From contig NZ_CP060204.1 in NCBI RefSeq assembly GCF_014250475.1, forward strand, positions 434,001 through 498,000: a stretch of 64,000 nucleotides of DNA. Reading direction: 5' to 3'. Made by a program: the position numbers and the translations under genes. Below, in pieces: positions 58,198-64,000 of this stretch (within the stretch, counting starts at the first letter, position 1; each line of letters opens with the position of its first letter). The stretch comes from Selenomonas timonae. Its GTDB lineage: Bacteria > Bacillota > Negativicutes > Selenomonadales > Selenomonadaceae. The notes beneath the pieces are model-generated. The model saw only the letters and a program-made list of their open reading frames with translations, had not been told where the DNA came from and did not search any database.

Positions 58198-58961
58198 TAG
58201 AGTGAGATACGGCCAAATTCCTCCACCATATCACGCAAACTCATCCCACTCGTTCCGCTGAGGATCCCTGAGCGCTGCCCCGGCTTCTTCGCACGTGCCA
58301 CAACCGCATCGAAAATTTCATCCTCAACAGAGCCAGGAACGAGATGCTCCCAATTGGCCGGATCGTAGGAACGCTCCTTAATTGCGTTCTCAGGCCTTCC
58401 CGTGACCTCGAGTTCCGAGATGAACATAATCTTGCGCTCATCCGGACTGATGTAGTAGTGCTCCAAGAAGTACTTTGTCGGGCGGATCTTCCCATCCTCC
58501 GCCACAGCATCCCCCGTCTGATTCTCCACAAGTCGGATCCAGACATCAAGGATCTTCTCTGTGGGACGGTACGGCTTAGGAATCCAGCGCGTATTCTTAG
58601 AATCCATGTAGTAAGTAAAACCGTTGTCGGTAAAAAGCGTTTTATAGCGGGCAGCCTTTTCACGCTTTTTTTCTGCCTTTGCAGCCTTCTTCTGCGCACG
58701 CACAGCCGCACGCTGTGCCTTTTTCTCTTCCTTCGCCGCAGCCGCAACGGCCTTTTTCTCCGCTTTTGCTGTCGCCTTGTCATCACTCACAGCCGCACGC
58801 TGACTTTCCATACGTTCAGCCAGCGACATCGGCTGAGACTCTACAGCCGCCTCCTGCACGTTGCCCCGCTCCTGCACCGTGCTCTCCGCCGCATCTGCAG
58901 CGGGTGCAGACAGGAGGAATGCCGTCAGCGTTCCGAGTGCAAGACCTCTCCATCGTTTCAT
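58197..58961 (-). CDS. Secreted protein with Lys/Ala-rich helix
   Basis: The protein has 254 residues with a signal peptide ending ADAAES. Residues 60-105 are an Ala/Lys/Glu helix (KAEKKAVAAAAKEEKKAQ, KKAAKAEKKREKAA) of the type found in envelope-spanning or peptidoglycan-binding linkers. A compact C-terminal domain follows (TYYMDSKNTRWIPKPYRP, VWIRLVENQ, IMFISELEVTG, IFDAVVARA). I do not recognise it, though a similar domain seems present at 18341. It is the first gene of an operon with the EAL protein. Confidence 0.65.
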   Translation of the reverse strand: MKRWRGLALGTLTAFLLSAPAADAAESTVQERGNVQEAAVESQPMSLAERMESQRAAVSDDKATAKAEKKAVAAAAKEEKKAQRAAVRAQKKAAKAEKKREKAARYKTLFTDNGFTYYMDSKNTRWIPKPYRPTEKILDVWIRLVENQTGDAVAEDGKIRPTKYFLEHYYISPDERKIMFISELEVTGRPENAIKERSYDPANWEHLVPGSVEDEIFDAVVARAKKPGQRSGILSGTSGMSLRDMVEEFGRISL

Positions 58962-59082
58962 CTCGTCATCCCCTTATCGAATCGCTTTCCTTATCTTATG
59001 CCGCACCGAAAATTGCACAGCAAATATACGCATATACGTCTTTAATTATTTTCGACATAAAGCAGATAAATCCTTTATTAAA

Positions 59083-59805
59083 TTATTTCAGCGGACTTTG
59101 CTCCGGCTGTCCCGCGCGGCGCGGATACGCCTTCGGCGTCGGGCGCTCCTTCGTGACCGAGAGAATTGCACGCACATCGTCAAGCCCCGGCAGCTGCACG
59201 GGACGCGCCGTGATCGCACCGCCCCCAAGGCGCTCCGCCGCCCCGCGCGCCTCCGCTGCCTCCTCTGCGTACGCGCGTCCCTTGAGCGCGAGCACCGCGC
59301 CGCCCACGCGTACGAACGGCAGCGTATACTCGAGCAGCACGGGCATGCGCGCCACCGCGCGGCTCACCGCAATATCATAGTGCGCGCGGTGCTCCTTTTG
59401 GCGTGCCGCCTCCTCCGCCCGTGCGTGGATGCAGCGCACGTTCGTGAGATTCATCGCGCGCGTCACCTCCGTGAGGAAGCGTACGCGCTTTGCCAGCGCA
59501 TCCATCAGTGTCACCTCGATGTGCGGCGCATAGACAGCGAGCGGGATGCCGGGGAGTCCTGCGCCCGTCCCCACATCGATCAGTGTCTGCGCAGCATCGA
59601 ACAGCGCGGCATCGTACGCCGTCAGACTGTCGATGATATGCTTCACCGCGACGTCGGCGGGCGCGGTCAGTGCCGTGAGGTTCATGCGCTCATTCCACTC
59701 CACAAGGAGCTCGTTGTAGACGCTGAATTGCGCAACCTGCTCCTCCGTCAACGGAATCTGCACCTCTGCCGCGCGCGCGGTCAGAATCTCCTCGAATTCG
59801 GTCAT
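59083..59805 (-). CDS. rsmG: 16S rRNA (guanine-527 N7) methyltransferase
   Basis: The protein has 240 residues. LVEWNERMNLTALT, HIIDSLTAYD, the SAM site VGTGAGLPGIPLAV, SRAVARMPVLLEYTLPFV and GGAVLALKG are all RsmG hallmarks. It methylates G527 in the 530 loop; loss gives low-level streptomycin resistance. It lies 22 nt after the glycerate kinase gene and ends before an AT-rich spacer. Confidence 0.95.
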   Translation of the reverse strand: MTEFEEILTARAAEVQIPLTEEQVAQFSVYNELLVEWNERMNLTALTAPADVAVKHIIDSLTAYDAALFDAAQTLIDVGTGAGLPGIPLAVYAPHIEVTLMDALAKRVRFLTEVTRAMNLTNVRCIHARAEEAARQKEHRAHYDIAVSRAVARMPVLLEYTLPFVRVGGAVLALKGRAYAEEAAEARGAAERLGGGAITARPVQLPGLDDVRAILSVTKERPTPKAYPRRAGQPEQSPLK

Positions 59806-59827
59806 ACGTCCCTCCTGAAAGAAAAGC

Positions 59828-61057
59828 TCATCCGCGAATCAGCAGCACGGCGACATCGTTCACATTCGTGCCCGTCGGCCCCGTCATGATGAGCCCGCCG
59901 ACGGCGTTCAGCGCAGGGTAGGCATCGTTCTCGGCGAGCGCCGCCGCGGCACTCTTCCCCTCGCGTGCGAGTGCCGCGACCGTCCCGCCGTCGACATAGC
60001 CACCCGCCGCATCCGTGGGGCCGTCCGTCCCATCGCTGCCGACGCTGAACACGGCGATGTTCATGAGACCTGCGATGCCCTCCGCCGCTGCAAGGGCAAG
60101 CTCCTGATTGCGCCCGCCGCGCCCCTTGCCCCTCAGCTGCACAACGGTCTCGCCGCCCGCAATATAGGCGTACGATCCTTCGCTCGCGTGCGTGCGCGCA
60201 ATCGCCGCAAGGAAGCGTCCCGCCTCGCGCGCCTCACAGGCCAGCTGATCGGTCAGGAGGACGGGCGTATAGCCGCGCCGCTCTGCTGCCGCCGCTGCCG
60301 CCGCGCACAGTTCGCGCACGCTGCCCGTGATATGCGTCTCCACATTCGGCAGCGCCGTCGGCAGCGGCTTGTCGAGGAGCGCGGTCGCGGTGGGCGAGAG
60401 ACGCAGCCTGTATTTCTCCACGACAGCGTGCGCATCTGCCGCTGTCGAGCTGTCGGGATGCGCGGGGCCCGATGCGATCATGTCGAGCGGGTCGCCGAGG
60501 ATGTCGCTGAGCACAATCGAGAACACTGCAGCGGGCGCACAGTGCTCCGCGAAGCGGCCGCCCTTCACCGCACTCATGCGCTTGCGCAGCGTATTCATTG
60601 CAACGATGTCCGCACCCGAGGCGAGCAGCTGCTCCGTGAGATCTGTCAGCTCTGCGGCAGGAATGAGCGGCTGCTCGAAGAGTGCACTCCCGCCGCCCGA
60701 GAGCAGGAAGAGCACCGTGTCCTCCGCCGTGAGGTTCTCCGTCAGCGCAAGCGCCTCACGGGTCGCAGCAAATGAGTTCTCATCGGGCACGGGATGCCCC
60801 GCCTCCATGCAGCGCACGCGCGGAATCTCGCCCATCACATGATCGTATTTTGTAATCACGAGCCCCGTGTCGATGCGCTCACCGAGCACGTCTGCCGCCG
60901 CGCGCGCCATCTGCCACGCCGCCTTGCCGACCGAGACGAGCACAATCCGCCCGTTTGCAAAGGTATGTCCCTTCAGCGCCTTTTCCACCGCCGCATCCGG
61001 CAAGATTGCCGCCAATGATTCCTTGATGATGCCGTCGGCATCGTTCCGCAGGTTCAT
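59828..61057 (-). CDS. Glycerate 2-kinase (MOFRL family)
   Basis: The protein has 409 residues. It phosphorylates glycerate for entry into glycolysis. The N-terminal DUF4147 domain (VSVGKAAWQMA, GHPVPDENS, FLLSGGGSALFE) and the C-terminal MOFRL domain (AYIAGGETVVQLRGKGRGGRNQELALA, in parts; SVGSDGTDGPTDAAGG) are complete. ATG at 61057 follows AAGAGAGGAATAAT. A TATAAT on the minus strand at 61120-61125 is the likely -10. A D-2-hydroxyacid dehydrogenase, which could supply glycerate, lies at the window's end. Confidence 0.9.
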   Translation of the reverse strand: MNLRNDADGIIKESLAAILPDAAVEKALKGHTFANGRIVLVSVGKAAWQMARAAADVLGERIDTGLVITKYDHVMGEIPRVRCMEAGHPVPDENSFAATREALALTENLTAEDTVLFLLSGGGSALFEQPLIPAAELTDLTEQLLASGADIVAMNTLRKRMSAVKGGRFAEHCAPAAVFSIVLSDILGDPLDMIASGPAHPDSSTAADAHAVVEKYRLRLSPTATALLDKPLPTALPNVETHITGSVRELCAAAAAAAERRGYTPVLLTDQLACEAREAGRFLAAIARTHASEGSYAYIAGGETVVQLRGKGRGGRNQELALAAAEGIAGLMNIAVFSVGSDGTDGPTDAAGGYVDGGTVAALAREGKSAAAALAENDAYPALNAVGGLIMTGPTGTNVNDVAVLLIRG

Positions 61058-61208
61058 ATTATTCCTCTCTTTCGTTCGAGCCTGTGCTTGCTGCACAACG
61101 TATATGGCAATTTGACTTCATTATATCACAAGTTGCTCTCACTCCAAAAGTCCCCCGTTGACCGAAACACCTTTCTATGGTCTAATAGGCTCATAAGGGA
61201 TATGTTGC

Positions 61209-61290
61209 GCGGTTCGCCTCCCCCTCTGTGGAGGGGGAGGCTTTGAGGCACGGCATATAAGCTTCCCCCGCAAAAGTGAGGGAAGCTTAT
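61209..61290. repeat. GC-rich palindromic repeat element, copy 2 (partial)
   Basis: CGCGGTTCGCCTCCCCC and GGGGGAGGCT, then a GGCATATAAGCTTCCCCC/GGGAAGCTT hairpin, match the reverse complement of the element at 17016-17147, without the outer ends. It lies in the treC upstream region. Confidence 0.65.
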
Positions 61291-61314
61291 TATAGATACA
61301 ATAAGGAGAACAAC

Positions 61315-62952
61315 ATGAATATACAGGACAAGGTCGTCTACCAGATCTACCCGAAATCCTTCTATGACACGAACGGCGACGGCCTCGGCGATCTGCCCGG
61401 CGTCACCGCGAAGCTCGACTACCTGAAGGAACTCGGCGTCGACTTCCTCTGGCTCACGCCGTTCTTCATCTCGCCACAGAACGATGGCGGCTATGACGTC
61501 GCCGACTACTGCGCCGTCGACCCGCGCTTCGGCACGATGGAGGACGTCGATGCACTCATCCACGCGGCACGGGCGCGCGGCATCGGCATCATGCTCGACA
61601 TGGTCTTCAACCATACCTCGACCGAGCACGCGTGGTTCAAGCGCGCGCTCACGGGCGATCCCGCCTATATGGACTACTACATCTTCAAGGACGGCACGCC
61701 CGACGCGCCGCCGACGAACTGGGTCTCGAAATTCGGCGGAAACGCGTGGAAGTATGTCCCCGCACTCAGAAAATACTACCTCCACCTCTTCGACGTGACG
61801 CAGGCAGATCTCAACTGGGAGAACCCGCGCGTGCGCGAGGAGCTGAAGAACGTCGTCCGCTTCTGGAAGGAAAAGGGCGTCGAGGGCTTCCGCTTCGACG
61901 CCGTCAACCTCATCTCCAAGCCCGCCGTCTTCGAAAACGACACGGAGGGCGACGGCCGCCGCTTCTACACCGACGGCCGCCACGTCCACGAATTCCTCAA
62001 GGAACTCACGCGCGACACAGGGATCGACGCCATGATCACCGTCGGGGAGATGTCCTCCACCACCCTCGAGAACTGCATCCGTTACTCGAACCCCGCCGAG
62101 AAGGAACTCTCGATGGTGTTCAGCTTCCACCATCTGAAGATCGACTATAAGGATGGGGCGAAGTGGGCACTGCAGGAGCCGAACCTCATGGCGCTCAAGA
62201 ACCTTTTCCGCATCTGGCAGGAGGGCATGGCGGCGGGCGGCGGATGGAACGCCGTCTTCTGGTGCAACCACGATCAGCCACGCGTCGTCAGCCGCCTCGG
62301 CGACGACGCGTGCTATCCCGTCGCATCCGCGAAAATGCTCGCCGCGTGCATCCATTTCATGCGCGGCACGCCCTACATCTATCAGGGCGAGGAGCTCGGC
62401 ATGACGAACGCGAAGTACACGGACATTGCCCAGTACCGCGACGTGGAGAGCCTGAACTACTACCAGATCCTGCTCGATGAGGGGAAATCGCGGGAGGAGG
62501 CACTCGCCATCCTCGCCGCGCGCTCGCGCGACAACAGCCGCACGCCGATGCAGTGGAGCGCAGACGAAAACGCGGGCTTTACCACGGGCACGCCGTGGCT
62601 CGCCCCGCCCGCGAACTACCGCACGATCAACGCCGAGGCGCAGCGCGCGGACGCAGACTCCATCTTCCATTTCTATCGGACGCTCATCCGTCTGCGCAAG
62701 GAGCAGCCCATCATCCAGAAGGGCGACATCTTCTTCCTCGAGCGCGAAAACGCGAGCGTCATCGCCTACGAGCGCGCCCATGCAGGGCAAAAGCTGCGCG
62801 TCTACTGCAACTTTCGCGCAGCGAACGTCCCCCTGATGGAAGACACCCTCGCATCTCTTGCGGACGCAGGTTGGACAAAGCTCCTCGGCAACTACGAGGG
62901 GCTTGCGGCGGAGCTGCGTCCCTACGAGGTCGTTGTGTTAGAGAAAGACTGA
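61315..62952 (+). CDS. treC: Trehalose-6-phosphate hydrolase (GH13)
   Basis: The protein has 545 residues. It cleaves trehalose 6-phosphate to glucose and glucose 6-phosphate. GH13 regions are plain: LDMVFNHTS, GFRFDAVNLIS with the nucleophile Asp, VGEMSS with the acid Glu, and CNHDQPR. GDGRRFYTDG and FSFHHLKIDYKDG are typical of TreC rather than other GH13 alpha-glucosidases. ATG at 61315 follows AAGGAGAACAAC. No trehalose PTS gene is nearby, so the uptake route is elsewhere. Confidence 0.87.
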   Translation: MNIQDKVVYQIYPKSFYDTNGDGLGDLPGVTAKLDYLKELGVDFLWLTPFFISPQNDGGYDVADYCAVDPRFGTMEDVDALIHAARARGIGIMLDMVFNHTSTEHAWFKRALTGDPAYMDYYIFKDGTPDAPPTNWVSKFGGNAWKYVPALRKYYLHLFDVTQADLNWENPRVREELKNVVRFWKEKGVEGFRFDAVNLISKPAVFENDTEGDGRRFYTDGRHVHEFLKELTRDTGIDAMITVGEMSSTTLENCIRYSNPAEKELSMVFSFHHLKIDYKDGAKWALQEPNLMALKNLFRIWQEGMAAGGGWNAVFWCNHDQPRVVSRLGDDACYPVASAKMLAACIHFMRGTPYIYQGEELGMTNAKYTDIAQYRDVESLNYYQILLDEGKSREEALAILAARSRDNSRTPMQWSADENAGFTTGTPWLAPPANYRTINAEAQRADADSIFHFYRTLIRLRKEQPIIQKGDIFFLERENASVIAYERAHAGQKLRVYCNFRAANVPLMEDTLASLADAGWTKLLGNYEGLAAELRPYEVVVLEKD

Positions 62953-62962
62953 GAAACAGCCC

Positions 62963-62991
62963 TTGTCAATCGCACGCCCGCCTGTTATAAT
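62963..62991 (+). promoter_or_regulatory. Near-consensus promoter of the antisense RNA at locus 3
   Basis: TTGTCA, 17 nt, TATAAT. No protein-coding frame with a ribosome site follows. It points to a short RNA that ends at the hairpin of 63052-63092. Confidence 0.7.
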
Positions 62992-62997
62992 GGACAT

Positions 62998-63092
62998 AGA
63001 AAGAACGCCCTATGCGGCATCTTTCCATAATCAAGTGTTATATTCATAGAGAATAACCGCTCGACCGGTCAAAGCTGGGCGGTTATTTCTTT
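62998..63092 (+). ncRNA. Probable antitoxin RNA of type I locus 3
   Basis: The predicted RNA runs from about 62998 into a terminator hairpin, AATAACCGC (63052-63060) with GCGGTTATT (63079-63087), then TCTTTT. It overlaps the 3' end of the small hydrophobic frame on the other strand. An early GCGGCATCTTTCC (63015-63027) recurs in the leader of the toxin transcript as GCGGTATCTTTCC. Boundaries are predicted. Confidence 0.58.
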
Positions 63093-63157
63093 TGGGTTAT
63101 CGCTAAGATATAGCCTGTGGCGACGATTAACAACACGATCGCACCAATTTCAGACAT
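63083..63157 (-). CDS. Small hydrophobic toxin-like peptide, locus 3
   Basis: The peptide has 24 residues, MSEIGAIVLLIVATG and a TQKK end. One membrane helix with a basic tail is typical of Fst/Ldr/holin-like type I toxins, but the sequence differs from loci 1 and 2. The stop codon lies inside the shared terminator stem. No ribosome site is seen before ATG 63157; a diverged inverted-repeat element sits directly upstream (63187-63302), so translation may be weak or lost. Confidence 0.55.
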   Translation of the reverse strand: MSEIGAIVLLIVATGYILAITQKK

Positions 63158-63186
63158 ACGAGCTAGGTTGCACGGACGAAGTGAGA

Positions 63187-63302
63187 CCGTCCGGATTGCT
63201 GCAGATTTTTTGTCTTGCCAAGGAAACAAACCGGACGCAGAGTGGTGCTCTGTGGAGGATTTGTTGACGATGGCAGGGCGAAAAAGATGCTGTGAGACGG
63301 AT
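63187..63302. repeat. Dispersed element core without terminal repeats (R4)
   Basis: It aligns with the interior of the copies at 26089 and (reversed) 41566: GATTGCTGCAGATTTTTTGTC, AAACAAACCGGACGCAG, CTCTGTGGAGGATTTGTTGACGA and GGCAGGGCGAAAAAGATG in order (long pieces split). The usual terminal repeats are absent. It separates the toxin peptide of locus 3 from its probable promoter. Confidence 0.7.
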
Positions 63303-63386
63303 GGTTGAACGAGTCTGTGCAGCCTTCCCCCTTTCGGGGGAAAGATACCGCCGCGGGAGTACTCCCGCCCAGGACGTTTCGCTTCT

Positions 63387-63416
63387 ATTATATTGGGCGT
63401 GAACAGTAAAAGCCAA
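63387..63416 (-). promoter_or_regulatory. Possible promoter of the locus 3 toxin transcript
   Basis: On the minus strand: TTGGCT, 18 nt, TATAAT. The transcript would have a leader of about 220 nt with several GC-rich hairpins and the R4 repeat core. Confidence 0.5.
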
Positions 63417-63424
63417 ACATATTT

Positions 63425-63470
63425 CCGAAAAAAGCCCGTTTGGAGCACAGTCCAAACGGGCTTTTTTCGG
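63425..63470. terminator. Bidirectional terminator
   Basis: AAAAAAGCCCGTTTGGA pairs perfectly with TCCAAACGGGCTTTTTT. It ends the D-2-hydroxyacid dehydrogenase transcript, read leftward. Confidence 0.9.
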
Positions 63471-63481
63471 TCAGAGCGTCC

Positions 63482-64000
63482 TCAGTTCACAACATTGACA
63501 GGCTTTCCGTCGATGAACGACTTCACGTTGTCTGCCGTGGTCTGCATAATGCGCTCGCGCGCCTCCTTCGTCGCCCATGAGATATGCGGCGTGATGATGC
63601 AGTTCTTTGCCGTGAGCAGCACATTGTCCGCCTTGATCGGCTCTGTCGACACAACATCAAGCGCCGCACACGCGACCTTGCCGCTGTTCAGCGCAGCCGC
63701 CAGATCCGCCTCCACAACGAGAGGTCCGCGGCTGTTGTTGATGAGGATGACGCCGTCCTTCATCTTCGCGATGTTTGCCGCGTTGATAATTCCCTCCGTT
63801 GCGGGGAAAAGCGGGCAGTGCAGGAAGATGAAAGCCGACTGCGCAAGCAGCTCGTCTAGGCTGACGTATTCAGCAACCGCACGCCCTGCATCCGACTCAT
63901 GCGCATCGCTCGCGAGAACGCGTACATTGAGCGCACGCAGCACCTTCGCCGTATTGACGCCAATGCGTCCGAGGCCGATGATACCCGCCGTCTTGCCGCT
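63482..64000 (-). CDS. D-2-hydroxyacid dehydrogenase (C-terminal part)
   Basis: The gene enters from the right edge; the last 172 codons are seen. AGIIGLGRIG is the NAD-binding loop, followed by LLAQSAFIFLHCPLFPATEG, ILINNSRGPLV with the catalytic Arg region, and ITPHISWATKEA with the catalytic His. Members reduce hydroxypyruvate or glyoxylate or make D-lactate-type acids. A glycerate kinase 2.4 kb away makes a hydroxypyruvate/glycerate role plausible. The N-terminal substrate domain is outside the window. Confidence 0.87.
   Translation of the reverse strand, partial: SGKTAGIIGLGRIGVNTAKVLRALNVRVLASDAHESDAGRAVAEYVSLDELLAQSAFIFLHCPLFPATEGIINAANIAKMKDGVILINNSRGPLVVEADLAAALNSGKVACAALDVVSTEPIKADNVLLTAKNCIITPHISWATKEARERIMQTTADNVKSFIDGKPVNVVN

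Noticed and set aside
63083-63448. A 121-codon minus-strand frame at the locus 3 toxin
   Set aside because: It crosses the R4 repeat and GC-rich hairpins without protein-like composition. Only the last 24 codons look like a peptide.
1-64000. CRISPR array or prophage
   Set aside because: No run of regularly spaced repeats is seen, and no integrase, capsid, portal or terminase gene. The hairpin repeats are dispersed.
1-64000. Complete insertion sequence
   Set aside because: No transposase-like frame occurs. The inverted-repeat elements are too short to code for one.

Overview
The window is about 64 kb of a G+C-rich chromosome that most likely comes from a Selenomonas-like member of the Negativicutes, the diderm Firmicutes. 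Three things point there. An SLH-domain outer-membrane porin tethers the outer membrane to peptidoglycan (28423-29745). TonB-dependent receptors and an autotransporter (13988, 51655, 32470) show an outer membrane. Firmicutes-style strong AGGAGG ribosome sites are combined with TTG and GTG starts and holin-like type I toxins. Genus assignment is inference. The window opens inside a TPM-like gene and closes inside a D-2-hydroxyacid dehydrogenase gene.

Left part (1-18300): a zeta-toxin pair, ogt, a RelB/YoeB pair, a hotdog thioesterase, two tandem paralogues of a short DXS-like thiamine-diphosphate enzyme around a flavodoxin-fold reductase, tRNA-Ala(CGC), a NimA-like flavoprotein, an aldehyde dehydrogenase, and a complete TonB/ABC uptake operon (permease, ATPase, binding protein, receptor; 11143-15913). 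A type I toxin-antitoxin locus, a sirtuin, a DMT exporter and tRNA-Thr(CGT) follow.

Middle (18300-37650): a putative HEPN-domain protein; an envelope cluster with LPP20/FlgT-like, DUF3829 and CsgG-like proteins (20767-26025) reminiscent of Vibrio FlgO/FlgP/FlgT; a pyrimidine-dimer-glycosylase-like gene on an AT-rich patch; diaminopropionate ammonia-lyase; the SLH porin; then a stretch of decay and shuffling. That stretch has a YefM antitoxin with a frameshifted YoeB, a truncated aldo/keto reductase, a GT8 glycosyltransferase-autotransporter pair bracketed by near-identical terminators, toxin and acetyltransferase stubs, malic enzyme, and a DUF4303-like gene broken by an 85-bp tandem duplication.

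Right part (37650-64000): flavodoxin; a copper ATPase fused to a CopZ-like domain; AzlCD; a four-gene module (DUF4178, DUF350, small membrane protein, glutathionylspermidine-synthase-like ATP-grasp ligase); a second type I toxin locus; YhdT-PanF; a chemoreceptor; a PHP phosphatase; a second TonB receptor with a methyltransferase; a sigma-70-family factor; an EAL protein with a broken GGDEF; rsmG; glycerate kinase; treC; and a third probable type I toxin locus.

The most interesting observations are the three convergent toxin/antisense-RNA loci (two share sequence, promoter and RNA-folding features; the third shares only the layout), a dispersed inverted-repeat element family of about 165 bp, the H-ring-like cluster, the ATP-grasp/DUF350 module, and several visible mutations in progress. 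Everything was read by eye. No database search or folding program was run.
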